DNA of 64,000 nucleotides from Flavobacteriaceae bacterium UBA3591 (GTDB lineage: Bacteria; Bacteroidota; Bacteroidia; Flavobacteriales; Flavobacteriaceae): assembly GCA_002375695.1 (NCBI GenBank), contig DFMO01000006.1:248001-312000 (forward strand). Reading direction: 5' to 3'. Below are positions 25,146 through 34,609 of the stretch, piece after piece. A program made the translations under genes and the position numbers. How positions within the stretch are numbered: the stretch's first letter is position 1; each line of letters begins with the position of its first letter. Below the pieces are notes generated by a model. That model was not told the origin of the DNA and ran no database searches. It saw nothing but the letters and a program-made list of their open reading frames with translations.

Positions 25146-25251
25146 AAAAAGTAAAGAACAGTGAGAAAATAGCAGAGTGACTTAGAATGACAATGAGATT
25201 TTTAAAATTGTCTCATTGATTGAAAAACCTATTTTCTCTACGCTACTTTTT
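25146..25251. repeat. Long imperfect stem-loop between fadA and fadE
   Basis: Three collinear stems nest: 25146-25153 with 25244-25251 (AAAAAGTA/TACTTTTT), 25163-25172 with 25229-25238 (GAGAAAATAG/CTATTTTCTC), and 25191-25198 with 25211-25218 (CAATGAGA/TCTCATTG). The arms are all perfect. The ~106-nt element fills most of the 155-base gap. It could be a small palindromic repeat element or an mRNA processing/attenuation hairpin; there is no T-run directly after the closing stem apart from TCTTTTCT. Confidence 0.6.
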
Positions 25252-25286
25252 CTTTTCTAAAGTATAAATGAATAAAATACATTAAA

Positions 25287-27098
25287 ATGGATAACTCAAA
25301 AAATACAGAGAAAGAAATCCTGCGAGGCGGGCAATTTTTAGTAAAAGAAACCAAGGCCGACGACGTTTTTACACCCGAAGACTTTTCGGATGAACAAAAA
25401 ATGATGCGCGATTCGGTAAAAGAATTTGTAGATCGCGAAATATGGCCAAAGAAAGAACAATTTGAACAGCACAATTACGCACTTACCGAAGAGGTAATGC
25501 GTAAAGCAGGCGACATGGGTCTTTTAGGTGTTGCCGTACCTGAAGAATACGACGGATTAGGAATGGGGTTTGTAACCACCATGTTAGTTTGCGATTACAT
25601 TTCGGGGGCTAGTGGTTCGGTTGCAACTGCCTTTGGCGCCCATACAGGAATTGGCACTATGCCAATAACCCTTTATGGTACCGAAGAACAAAAGAAAAAA
25701 TACGTACCAAAACTAGCCACAGGCGAATGGTTTGGCGCTTATGCCCTAACCGAACCGGGTGCAGGAAGCGACGCAAATAGCGGAAAAACAAAAGCAGTAC
25801 TTTCCGAAGACGGAAAAACCTATGCTATTAGCGGACAAAAAATGTGGATTTCTAATGCAGGTTTCTGTAATACTTTTATCGTTTTTGCGCGAATTGAAGA
25901 CGATAAAAACATCACTGGATTTATCGTAGAAAACGACTCGTCTAACGGGATTTCATTTGGTGAAGAAGAAAAGAAGTTGGGTATTCACTCCTCCTCTACT
26001 CGGCAAGTGTTTTTTAACGAAACAAAAGTGCCCGTAGAAAATATGCTTGGCGAAAGAGGCGAAGGATTTAAAATAGCGATGAACGCCTTAAATGTTGGTC
26101 GTATTAAACTTGCAGCAGCAGGGCTCGACGGTCAACGCCGTACTATTTCAAAAGCAGTAGAGTACGCTAACGAACGAATTCAATTTGGAGTACCTATTTC
26201 ATCTTTTGGTGCAATAAAGCTAAAATTAGCCGAAATGGCGACCAATGCTTACGTAGACGAAAGTGCATCTTACAGAGCGGCAAAAAATATTGAAGATCGA
26301 ATTGCCCTTCGTATTAAAGCAGGGAACAGCCACCAAGAGGCAGAGCTAAAAGGTGTGGAAGAATACGCTATTGAATGTTCAATTTTAAAAGTGGCAGTTT
26401 CCGAAGATATTCAACACTGTACAGACGAAGGAATCCAAATTTATGGCGGAATGGGTTATAGTGCCGAAGCCCCAATGGAATCGGCTTGGCGCGATGCTCG
26501 TATTACACGAATCTACGAAGGTACCAATGAAATTAACAGAATGCTTTGCGTAGGAATGCTTGTTAAAAAAGCTATGAAAGGTCACGTAGATTTACTTAAT
26601 CCGGCGCAAGAAGTAGCTAATGAATTGATGGGAATTCCATCTTTTGATACACCAGATTATTCCGAATTACTTTCGGAAGAAAAAGCGATGATAGCAAAGC
26701 TTAAAAAAGTGTTTTTAATGGTTGCTGGTAGCGCGGTTCAAAAATATGGAACCGAGCTCGAAGAGCACCAACAAACACTTATGGCTGCCGCAGATATTTT
26801 AATTGAAATTTATATGGCCGAAAGTGCTATTTTACGCACCGAAAAGAACGCAAATCGTTTTGGTGAAGACACCCAAACCGAACAAATTGCAATGTCGCAA
26901 TTGTATTTATACCACGCTGTAGACACCATTACTGTAAAGGCAAAAGAAGCCATACTTTCGTTTTCTGAAGGCGACGAGCAACGTGCAATGTTGATGGGCT
27001 TAAAACGATTCACCAAATATCAAAATATGCCAAATATTGCTCAATTAAGAAAGACAATTTCAGAAAAAGTAATATCTGAAAATAAATACCCTTTTTAA
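25287..27098 (+). CDS. fadE: Acyl-CoA dehydrogenase (FadE/VLCAD-like)
   Basis: The 603-residue FAD enzyme catalyses the first oxidation of acyl-CoA. The acyl-CoA dehydrogenase core runs from about residue 30 to 430: YALTEPGAGSDANS, a flavin-contact strand near MWISNAGFCNTFIV, and the C-terminal signature RITRIYEGTNEINRML with the probable catalytic Glu in YEG near residue 411. An extra ~170-residue helical C-terminus matches the very-long-chain type and Bacillus FadE (594 residues). It is the last gene of the fad operon, closed by a terminator at 27121. Confidence 0.92.
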   Translation: MDNSKNTEKEILRGGQFLVKETKADDVFTPEDFSDEQKMMRDSVKEFVDREIWPKKEQFEQHNYALTEEVMRKAGDMGLLGVAVPEEYDGLGMGFVTTMLVCDYISGASGSVATAFGAHTGIGTMPITLYGTEEQKKKYVPKLATGEWFGAYALTEPGAGSDANSGKTKAVLSEDGKTYAISGQKMWISNAGFCNTFIVFARIEDDKNITGFIVENDSSNGISFGEEEKKLGIHSSSTRQVFFNETKVPVENMLGERGEGFKIAMNALNVGRIKLAAAGLDGQRRTISKAVEYANERIQFGVPISSFGAIKLKLAEMATNAYVDESASYRAAKNIEDRIALRIKAGNSHQEAELKGVEEYAIECSILKVAVSEDIQHCTDEGIQIYGGMGYSAEAPMESAWRDARITRIYEGTNEINRMLCVGMLVKKAMKGHVDLLNPAQEVANELMGIPSFDTPDYSELLSEEKAMIAKLKKVFLMVAGSAVQKYGTELEEHQQTLMAAADILIEIYMAESAILRTEKNANRFGEDTQTEQIAMSQLYLYHAVDTITVKAKEAILSFSEGDEQRAMLMGLKRFTKYQNMPNIAQLRKTISEKVISENKYPF

Positions 27099-27120
27099 AT
27101 AATTGGTAAATATTTCTTAA

Positions 27121-27146
27121 AAACCGCTCCTTTTATGGGGCGGTTT
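27121..27146 (+). terminator. Terminator of the fad operon
   Basis: AAACCGCTCC pairs with GGGGCGGTTT (one G-T pair), loop TTTTAT, followed by TGTTTTAT. Confidence 0.8.
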
Positions 27147-27201
27147 TGTTTTATGTTTAATTTGGCCCAAAGATTGCTTATTTTTAATAAAATTCAATAT
27201 T

Positions 27202-28062
27202 ATGAAAAAGTTCCTCATCCTAAGTATAATCCTCATTTCATATTTCTCCATTGCTCAAAATAACACCGAAATTTACGTTTTTGACATTGCTCCTTCATAC
27301 GAAGGAATAGAGTTTTTAAATGCACGAAATATTTCGAATAATGAAGGTTACGATAATCAACCTTCTTTTATAAATAATGAAACTCTTGTATTTGCCGGAA
27401 ACAATGACGGGCAAACAGATATTTCAGAATATAATTTAACCACAAAACTTCAAAAATGGGTTAATAATAAAACTGAAGGTGGCGAGTATTCTCCTCAAAA
27501 ATTTCCTTCGAACGATGATTTTGCAGCGGTGCGATTAGACAAAGATGGTCTCCAGCGATTGTATCGATATAGCGCCAAAACAGGCAATTCAACCGAAATA
27601 ATGAAAGATTTACAAGTTGCCTACTTTGCTTTTTATGACGACGATAATATTTTGGCTACCGTTTTAAACCGCAACAACTTAGATTTGGTGCTTTTAAATC
27701 TTCAAAAAAATTCGGCCGATACTTTATTTACCAATGCAGGCAGATCATTACAGAGAGTTCCAAAAACCAATTCGATGAGTTATACACTGATAAATGAAGA
27801 AGGTAATTTAGACTTATATTTAATGGATATGCAAAATAAGGAGCATTACTTTGTAACGCAGTTACCCATCGGGATTCAAGACTATATTTGGCTTAACGAT
27901 ACGCAGGTTTTAATAGGTAGCGGTAGCAGATTGTATATGTATGACACTCTGGGCGATATTGAATGGACTCGTGTTGCCTCTCTCGAAGACTATGGCCTAA
28001 AAAATATTACCCGCATGGCCGTTAGCCCCAACGAAAAAGTACTCGCCATAGTAGCCGAATAA
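27202..28062 (+). CDS. Secreted TolB-like beta-propeller protein
   Basis: The 286-residue product has a signal peptide (MKKFLILSIILISYFSIAQ, cleavage after AQ). The mature part shows repeats of the WD40-like/TolB type: DNQPSFINNETLVFAGNNDG, EYSPQKFPSNDDFAAVRLD, and a final NITRMAVSPNEKVLAIVAE. It resembles propeller proteins that sit in the periplasm or on the surface of Bacteroidota; no catalytic motif is visible. It precedes three secreted hydrolases in the same direction but has its own terminator, so it is probably a separate transcript. Confidence 0.7.
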   Translation: MKKFLILSIILISYFSIAQNNTEIYVFDIAPSYEGIEFLNARNISNNEGYDNQPSFINNETLVFAGNNDGQTDISEYNLTTKLQKWVNNKTEGGEYSPQKFPSNDDFAAVRLDKDGLQRLYRYSAKTGNSTEIMKDLQVAYFAFYDDDNILATVLNRNNLDLVLLNLQKNSADTLFTNAGRSLQRVPKTNSMSYTLINEEGNLDLYLMDMQNKEHYFVTQLPIGIQDYIWLNDTQVLIGSGSRLYMYDTLGDIEWTRVASLEDYGLKNITRMAVSPNEKVLAIVAE

Positions 28063-28086
28063 ATTTTTAAGATAACTTCAAACAAT

Positions 28087-28135
28087 TAGCTCACACGCTT
28101 ATCAATAAACTTGTAGGTGGTGAGCTATCTTTTTG
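28087..28135 (+). terminator. Probable terminator after the propeller gene
   Basis: TAGCTCAC (28087-28094) pairs perfectly with GTGAGCTA (28120-28127), followed by TCTTTTTG. The loop is long (25 nt), so efficiency is uncertain. Confidence 0.65.
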
Positions 28136-28160
28136 ATATTTTTAAACAAATATTTGTTGT

Positions 28161-29492
28161 ATGAAAATTATTTGTTCGGTGTTTTTTGTTTTCCTTGCTA
28201 CTTTGGCGTATTCTCAATCTGGAGAACAACTATATACCATAATTGATTCGGTATCTTCAAAAAGAATAAAAGCAGATATTACCACCCTCGCCAACTTTGG
28301 TACCCGAAACACTTTTAGTGATACCACAAGTAACAGTCGCGGTATTGGCGCTGCCCGCCGCTGGATAAAAAGCGAATTTGAAAGTATTTCAAAAGATTGT
28401 GATAACTGTTTAAATGTTTTTTATCAAAAAGATTTGGTTAAAGCCAACGGCAACGACCGCATTCCAAGCGATACGTGGATTGTAAACGTTGCAGCAATTC
28501 AAAAAGGGACAAAATATCCCAACCGCTACATAATTATGAGCGGCGATATAGATTCGCGAAACAGCGATGGCAGTAATTCTACCAAAGATGCTCCTGGCGC
28601 AAACGACAATGCCAGCGGGATGGCGGGCACTATTGAGGCAGCTCGGGTGCTCTCAAAATATAAGTTTGAAAACAGTATTATTTATCTGGGTTTAAGCGGG
28701 GAAGAACAAGGATTATTTGGAGGTAAAGGTTTTGCCGAATTCTCCAAAAATAAAGGTTGGGACATAATTGGTGTTTTTAATAATGATATGATAGGGAATA
28801 TTAAAGGCGTTAATGGCGTAATTAGCAATCGCGACTTTAGAATTTTCAGTGAGCCTGTTCCTCCTACCGAAACAGAACGTCAACGAAAACTGCGTAGGTT
28901 TTACGGCGGCGAAGTTGACGGAATATCGCGTCAACTGGCTCGCTATGTCTATAAAACTACCAAAAAATATATGCCCGAAATGAACCCGATGATGATCTAT
29001 AGATTAGACCGTTTTGGTCGGGGTGGGCACCATCGACCGTTTAATGATTTGGGCTGGGCTGGTATCCGAATTATGGAAGCCCACGAAAATTATAACCAGC
29101 AGCACCAAGATATTCGCACCGAAAATGGAATTGAATACGGCGATAAACTTAAATTTGTAAACTTTAATTACGCTGCAAAACTCACGGCAGTTAACGCTAT
29201 TAATTTAGCAAGTTTGGCGTGGGCTCCACCCGCCCCTAAAAACGTTGCTATTGGAGGCGTTGTTGAGCCTTCAGCAAAACTGAAATGGAACAAAGTTAAA
29301 GGTGCCACCGGTTATAAAATTTATTGGCGCGATACTACAAGTCCAACGTGGGATTACAGCCGATATGTAGGTGACGTTTCAGAATTTACTTTAGAAGGAA
29401 TAGTAATTGACAACTACTTTTTTGGTGTGGCAGCGGTAGGAAAAGATGGGTTTGAAAGCGTAGTTGCGTTTCCCAATGCTGTATTTAGATAA
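28161..29492 (+). CDS. Secreted M28-family metallopeptidase with fibronectin III-like domain
   Basis: The 443-residue product has a signal peptide ending at AYSQ (residue 19). The di-zinc M28 aminopeptidase domain has PGANDNASGMAG (metal Asp), LGLSGEEQGLFG (general-base Glu and metal Glu), FNNDMIGN (metal Asp) and MEAHENYNQQHQDI (metal His). At the first ligand position, where typical members have GHxDS, this protein has GDIDSR, so an Asp replaces the His. The C-terminus (about 350-443) is a fibronectin III-like domain (PAPKNVAIGGV, GATGYKIYWRD). It is followed closely by an M1 peptidase, suggesting a secreted peptide-degrading group. Confidence 0.88.
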   Translation: MKIICSVFFVFLATLAYSQSGEQLYTIIDSVSSKRIKADITTLANFGTRNTFSDTTSNSRGIGAARRWIKSEFESISKDCDNCLNVFYQKDLVKANGNDRIPSDTWIVNVAAIQKGTKYPNRYIIMSGDIDSRNSDGSNSTKDAPGANDNASGMAGTIEAARVLSKYKFENSIIYLGLSGEEQGLFGGKGFAEFSKNKGWDIIGVFNNDMIGNIKGVNGVISNRDFRIFSEPVPPTETERQRKLRRFYGGEVDGISRQLARYVYKTTKKYMPEMNPMMIYRLDRFGRGGHHRPFNDLGWAGIRIMEAHENYNQQHQDIRTENGIEYGDKLKFVNFNYAAKLTAVNAINLASLAWAPPAPKNVAIGGVVEPSAKLKWNKVKGATGYKIYWRDTTSPTWDYSRYVGDVSEFTLEGIVIDNYFFGVAAVGKDGFESVVAFPNAVFR

Positions 29493-29534
29493 TATAAAAG
29501 TAATTGCGGCATTAACATAATCAAGATTTTAAAA

Positions 29535-31217
29535 ATGAAGAAAAAATTATTCACAATAAATTTATTGTCGGCGTTTCAAAAAGGCGTACAAAGTAGTGTA
29601 GTTCTCTTTGTATTTTTATTAATCTCGACGGCAAGTAATGCGCAACAATTTACGCGTGCAGACACGCTTCGCGGCAGCATTACTCCCGAACGCGCTTGGT
29701 GGAATGTTTTACACTACAGTCTAAAGGTTAAGGTAAATCCATCAGATAAAACAATTTCGGGTAGCAACACAATTTTATATGAGGTTTTAAAACCTAATAA
29801 TATTATGCAAATAGATCTTCAGAGTCCGATGAAGATTGATAAAGTAGTTCAAAAAGGGAAGGAAATTTCTTTTACTTCAGAAGGAAATGCACACTTTTTA
29901 AAATTACGCAAAAAGCAAAAACCGGGTTCAGAAAACGAAATTACCATCTATTTTTCAGGAAAACCAAGAGAAGCAGTACGCCCGCCGTGGGATGGAGGAT
30001 TTACGTGGAATAAAGATAGTAACGGCAATCATTTTATAGCCACTAGTAACCAAGGAATAGGCTCGAGCGTTTGGTGGCCCTTAAAAGATCACCCTACCGA
30101 AGAGGCCGATAACGGAGTGACTATCGCTGTAACAACACCAAAAAATTTAATGAACGTTAGTAATGGAAGGTTGAAAAAAACAATTGCAAATAAGGATTCT
30201 ACAACTTGGATTTGGGAAGTAAAAAACCCGATTAACAGCTACGGAGTAAACATCAATATTGCCGATTATGTTCACTTTGGTGAAATATACAATGGTGAAA
30301 AGGGAACGCTCGACATGGATTATTACGTATTACGTGAAAATATAGTCAAAGCAAAGGAGCATTTTAAGCAAGCTCCAATGATGATGGAGGCTTTTGAGCA
30401 TTGGTTTGGCCCCTACCCTTTTTACGAAGACGGTTTTAAACTGGTTGAAGTTCCGTATTTGGGAATGGAACATCAAAGTAGCGTTACCTATGGCAATAAG
30501 TATGAAAATGGCTATTTAGGTAGCGATGTATCTGGATCGGGTTGGGGAATGAAATTCGATTTTATTATTATTCACGAAAGCGGTCACGAATGGTTTGCAA
30601 ACAATATTACCAACAAAGATGTAGCCGATATGTGGATACACGAAGGGTTTACAAGCTATTCAGAAAATATTTACTTAGATTATCACTTCGGAAAAAAGGC
30701 TTCTTCAGAATATGTTATTGGCGTTCGCAACAATGTAGTTAACAGTACGCCAATAGTGGGACGCAATTACAATGTAAATAAACCCGGTAGCAGTGATATG
30801 TATTACAAAGGCGCCAACGTTTTACACACGGTACGACAATTAATAAACAACGATGAAAAATGGCGGCAAATTTTAAGGGGATTAAACAAAGACTTCTACC
30901 ACCAAACCGTTACAACGCAACAAATTGAGAATTATATTAGTGAAAAAAGCGGAATAGATCTTACGGCCTTTTGGAATCAATATTTACGCACGGTTAAAAT
31001 TCCAACCGTTGAATATGCAATTGACGGAAATAAGTTGAAATTTCGATATGTAAATATTGTCGAAAACTTTGCAATGCCTATTATTGCAAAGATTAACGAT
31101 AATGAACAGTGGATTACACCTTCGGCAAAATGGCAAACCAAAACACTATCTGAAGACATTAAATCATTTCAAATAAAAAAAGACTTTTACGTTAAATCAT
31201 CAAAAGTGAAAAAGTAA
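29535..31217 (+). CDS. Secreted M1-family aminopeptidase
   Basis: This 560-residue protein has a long N-terminal signal (residues 1-37, ending ASNAQ). It has a gluzincin catalytic core: H347-E-S-G-H351 in IIIHESGHEWFANN and the third zinc ligand Glu370 in DMWIHEGF, with the exact HExxH-x18-E spacing. The exopeptidase motif equivalent to GxMEN is LGMEHQSS. The N-terminal beta domain (about 50-240) is that of M1 enzymes, and the long C-terminal helical domain of classic aminopeptidase N is absent. It probably trims peptides in the periplasm or outside the cell. It is 42 bases after the M28 gene. Confidence 0.92.
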   Translation: MKKKLFTINLLSAFQKGVQSSVVLFVFLLISTASNAQQFTRADTLRGSITPERAWWNVLHYSLKVKVNPSDKTISGSNTILYEVLKPNNIMQIDLQSPMKIDKVVQKGKEISFTSEGNAHFLKLRKKQKPGSENEITIYFSGKPREAVRPPWDGGFTWNKDSNGNHFIATSNQGIGSSVWWPLKDHPTEEADNGVTIAVTTPKNLMNVSNGRLKKTIANKDSTTWIWEVKNPINSYGVNINIADYVHFGEIYNGEKGTLDMDYYVLRENIVKAKEHFKQAPMMMEAFEHWFGPYPFYEDGFKLVEVPYLGMEHQSSVTYGNKYENGYLGSDVSGSGWGMKFDFIIIHESGHEWFANNITNKDVADMWIHEGFTSYSENIYLDYHFGKKASSEYVIGVRNNVVNSTPIVGRNYNVNKPGSSDMYYKGANVLHTVRQLINNDEKWRQILRGLNKDFYHQTVTTQQIENYISEKSGIDLTAFWNQYLRTVKIPTVEYAIDGNKLKFRYVNIVENFAMPIIAKINDNEQWITPSAKWQTKTLSEDIKSFQIKKDFYVKSSKVKK

Positions 31218-31239
31218 AAATTTAATTAGCTCAATATAA

Positions 31240-34200
31240 ATGAATACCATGAAATTTTTAACTACCCTTGCTTGCGTAATGTGTGTGTTTACATTAAGCG
31301 CGCAAAAGAAAAATAAAAAGAAAGAAAAAGAAAGCACCAATTGGGAAGTTGCAAATCCCGGAAAAGATTTTAATTATAAACCCCACTCCTTTACAACTAA
31401 CGAAGGTACGTGGATGAATCTGGATGTAAGTCCAGATGGGCAAACCATTGTTTTCGATTTGCTGGGTGATATTTACACCTTGCCCATTTCTGGAGGAAAA
31501 GCAAAAGCTATTAAAACGGGAATCCCGTTTGAAATTCAACCTAGATTTAGCCCAGACGGCAGTAAAATATCATTCACTAGCGACGCCGGTGGAGGCGATA
31601 ATATTTGGGTAATGAATGTTGATGGTAGTGATGCAAAGCAGGTTACAAAAGAAGATTTTAGGCTTTTAAACAATGCGGTGTGGAGTGCCGATGGCAACTA
31701 TTTAATTGCGCGTAAACACTTTACTTCTGGCAGAAGTTTAGGAGCAGGCGAAATGTGGCAATACCACATTGCTGGCGGCTCCGGTTACCAGCTTACAAAA
31801 CGTAAAAACGACCAACAAGATGTAAATGAACCGTTTGTATCGCCAGATGGCAAATATCTTTACTATAGTGAAGATATGTATCCGGGTGGATATTTTCAAT
31901 ATAACAAAGACCCCAACAGCCAGATTTATGTTATAAAAAGATATGAATTTGAAACTGGAAAAACACAAACTATTACTGGCGGACCCGGCGGAGCTGCACG
32001 CCCAACAATTTCAAACGACGGTAAAAAACTTGCTTTTATAAAAAGAGTGCGAACCAAAAGTGTTCTTTTTATTCACGATTTAGAAACTGGTGAAGAATAT
32101 CCTATTTACGATAAATTAAACAAAGACCAGCAGGAAGCTTGGGCTCTTTTTGGAGTCTACCCTAATTTTAGCTGGATGCCAAATGATAAGGAAATTGTTT
32201 TTTGGAGCGGTGGAAAAATAAACAAGATTGATGTAAATACGCTAGCAGTGACAAACATTCCGTTTACGGTTGATGTTAATATCGATTTGGCCGAAACTGT
32301 TCATTTTAAAAATAAAATTGAAACAGAAACATTTACGCCAAAAATGATTCGGCATACGGTAACTTCGCCCGATGGCAAGTTTATTGTATTTAGCGCTTTG
32401 GGGCATTTATACAAAAAATCTTTACCAAACGGAAAACCTCAACGGCTCACAAACAGTAGCGATTTTGAATTTGAACCGGCATTTTCACCCCATGGTTCAG
32501 ACATAATTTACGTTTCGTGGAGCGATTTGGAGAAAGGTGCTATCTATAAAATTTCAGCTAATGGAGGAAATCCTGTAAAACTCACTTCAGAAAAAGGAAT
32601 TTATCGAACTCCTTCTTACTCAAACGACGGGAATAAGATTGTTTTTAGAAAAGAAAAAGGAAATACCGACCAAGGTTTTACATATACTAAAAACCCTGGA
32701 ATTTACACCATGAATGCCGATGGCAGCAATGTAAAATTTGTTGTCGATAAAGGAGAGTACCCAATCTTTAATAAAGATGGAAATCGAATTTTTCTACAAA
32801 CTGGAGGGACCTACTTTGGTGCAATTGAAAAAAAACTAATAAGCGTTAACCTAAATGGAAACGACGAAAAAACGCACGTAACTTCAAAATATGCCAACCG
32901 TTTAATACCGAGCCCAGATAATAATTGGATTGCTTTTACAAACCTTCATAAGTTATTTGTTGCCCCGTTGGTATTAAATGGGCAAACTATAAATCTCGAT
33001 AATAAAACAAAAGCTGTTCCAGTTTCCCAACTGGCTAAAGATGCCGGAATCAACATCCACTGGTCGCCAAATAGTGAAAAAATTATGTGGACTTTGGGCG
33101 ACGAATATTTCAGCAATGAATTAAAAAATAGGTTTACATTTTTACCAGGATCACCAAATGAAGTGCCAGAAATTACATTAAAAGGCACTAAAATAGCACT
33201 AGAGACAAAGGTAGATAAGCCTAGCGGTAAGATTGCTTTTACCAACGCGCGTATTATTACTATGGAGGGCGATAAAGTGATTGAAAACGGAACTATTGTT
33301 ATTGACGGTAACATTATTGAAGCTATTGGCGAAACTTCGGAAGTTGCTATTCCTAAAGATGCCAAGGTTTATTCGGCAGAAGGAAAAACAATTATGCCCG
33401 GTATGGTAGATGCACACGCACACGTTGGCGCTTTTAGATATGGCTTGCCTACCCAGCAATACTGGCCTTTTATGGCTAATTTGGCTTTTGGCGTTACAAC
33501 GGCACACGATCCTTCAGCAAATACCGAAACGGTATTTACACTATCTGAGCTTCAAAAAAGCGGAAACCTAGTTGGCCCACGATTGTTTTCAACAGGTTTT
33601 ATTCTGTATGGTGCAGAGGGCGATTTTAAAGCGGTAATTAACAGTTTGGAAGACGCCCGAAGTAGCATTCGCCGTACCAAAGCCTTTGGTGCTAAAAGTG
33701 TAAAAAGCTACAACCAACCGCGACGCGATCAACGTCAGCAAGTTTTACAAGCAGCTCGCGAATTAGGTATAAACGTAGTACCCGAGGGTGGTTCTACTTT
33801 TTACCACAATATTACACAAGTAATTGACGGCCATACAGGGGTTGAACATAACATTCCCATTGCACCCGTTTACAAGGATATTTTAGAAGTTTGGGGGAAA
33901 AGCGGAACCGGTTATACCCCTACTCTAATTGTAAATTACGGCGGAATGAACGGTGAGTTTTACTATTACGAACGCGACAATGTATGGGAAAATGAAAAGC
34001 TTTTAACATTTAGCCCGCGTAGTATAATTGATAGCCGTTCGCGCCATAGAATGAAAACGCCGCAAGAAGAATATAAAAACGGTCATATTCTGGTTTCTGA
34101 AACTGTAAAGAGTTTAAGCGATGCCGGCGTAAAAGTTAACATGGGTGCACACGGACAGCTACAAGGACTTGGTGCTCACTGGGAAACTTGGATGATACAA

Positions 34201-34536
34201 CAAGGCGGAATGAGTAACCTTGAAGCTTTAAAAGCTGCTACTATTAATTCGGCAGAATATATTGGCGCCGGTGAAAGTATTGGTTCGTTAAAGAAAGGAA
34301 AATTGGCCGATTTAATTGTGATGGAAAAAAACCCATTAACAAATATTGAAAACACTCAGTCTATAAAAATGGTGATGATAAACGGTAGGTTGTTTGACGC
34401 CGAAACTATGAATGAAATAGGCAATAATCCTAAGGAACGACTGCCATTTTTCTGGGAAATGGATAATTATAACCAAGCATTTCCGTGGCACCAAAATACC
34501 CGCAGCTTTATGGACGGCGGCTGTAGTTGCCATTAA
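31240..34536 (+). CDS. Secreted TolB-propeller/amidohydrolase fusion protein
   Basis: The 1098-residue product has an N-terminal signal ending TLSAQ (start ATG 31240, with a possible second ATG at 31249). Residues about 40-640 form a WD40-like/TolB propeller with many S-PDG-x(2)-I/L repeats (SPDGQTIVFD, SPDGSKISFT, SPDGKFIVFS). From about 665 to the end lies an imidazolonepropionase-type amidohydrolase with the metal motif VDAHAHVG (near 724) and the C-terminal GSLKKGKLADLIVMEKNPL. It probably hydrolyses a cyclic amide or dipeptide-type substrate outside the cytosol. The last residues (DGGCSCH) are an unusual Cys/His-rich tail. It shares an operon with the M1 gene (22-base gap). Confidence 0.9.
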   Translation: MNTMKFLTTLACVMCVFTLSAQKKNKKKEKESTNWEVANPGKDFNYKPHSFTTNEGTWMNLDVSPDGQTIVFDLLGDIYTLPISGGKAKAIKTGIPFEIQPRFSPDGSKISFTSDAGGGDNIWVMNVDGSDAKQVTKEDFRLLNNAVWSADGNYLIARKHFTSGRSLGAGEMWQYHIAGGSGYQLTKRKNDQQDVNEPFVSPDGKYLYYSEDMYPGGYFQYNKDPNSQIYVIKRYEFETGKTQTITGGPGGAARPTISNDGKKLAFIKRVRTKSVLFIHDLETGEEYPIYDKLNKDQQEAWALFGVYPNFSWMPNDKEIVFWSGGKINKIDVNTLAVTNIPFTVDVNIDLAETVHFKNKIETETFTPKMIRHTVTSPDGKFIVFSALGHLYKKSLPNGKPQRLTNSSDFEFEPAFSPHGSDIIYVSWSDLEKGAIYKISANGGNPVKLTSEKGIYRTPSYSNDGNKIVFRKEKGNTDQGFTYTKNPGIYTMNADGSNVKFVVDKGEYPIFNKDGNRIFLQTGGTYFGAIEKKLISVNLNGNDEKTHVTSKYANRLIPSPDNNWIAFTNLHKLFVAPLVLNGQTINLDNKTKAVPVSQLAKDAGINIHWSPNSEKIMWTLGDEYFSNELKNRFTFLPGSPNEVPEITLKGTKIALETKVDKPSGKIAFTNARIITMEGDKVIENGTIVIDGNIIEAIGETSEVAIPKDAKVYSAEGKTIMPGMVDAHAHVGAFRYGLPTQQYWPFMANLAFGVTTAHDPSANTETVFTLSELQKSGNLVGPRLFSTGFILYGAEGDFKAVINSLEDARSSIRRTKAFGAKSVKSYNQPRRDQRQQVLQAARELGINVVPEGGSTFYHNITQVIDGHTGVEHNIPIAPVYKDILEVWGKSGTGYTPTLIVNYGGMNGEFYYYERDNVWENEKLLTFSPRSIIDSRSRHRMKTPQEEYKNGHILVSETVKSLSDAGVKVNMGAHGQLQGLGAHWETWMIQQGGMSNLEALKAATINSAEYIGAGESIGSLKKGKLADLIVMEKNPLTNIENTQSIKMVMINGRLFDAETMNEIGNNPKERLPFFWEMDNYNQAFPWHQNTRSFMDGGCSCH

Positions 34537-34557
34537 GCCAACAATAATTATTTCAAT

Positions 34558-34586
34558 AAAAAAAGCTCCAGAAATGGAGCTTTTTA
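34558..34586. terminator. Bidirectional terminator between the amidohydrolase and fasciclin genes
   Basis: AAAAAGCTCCA pairs with TGGAGCTTTTT around loop GAAA. A-rich on the left and T-rich on the right, so it serves both converging genes. Confidence 0.88.
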
Positions 34587-34609
34587 CTTTTTAAAAAACA
34601 GGAGTTTAA

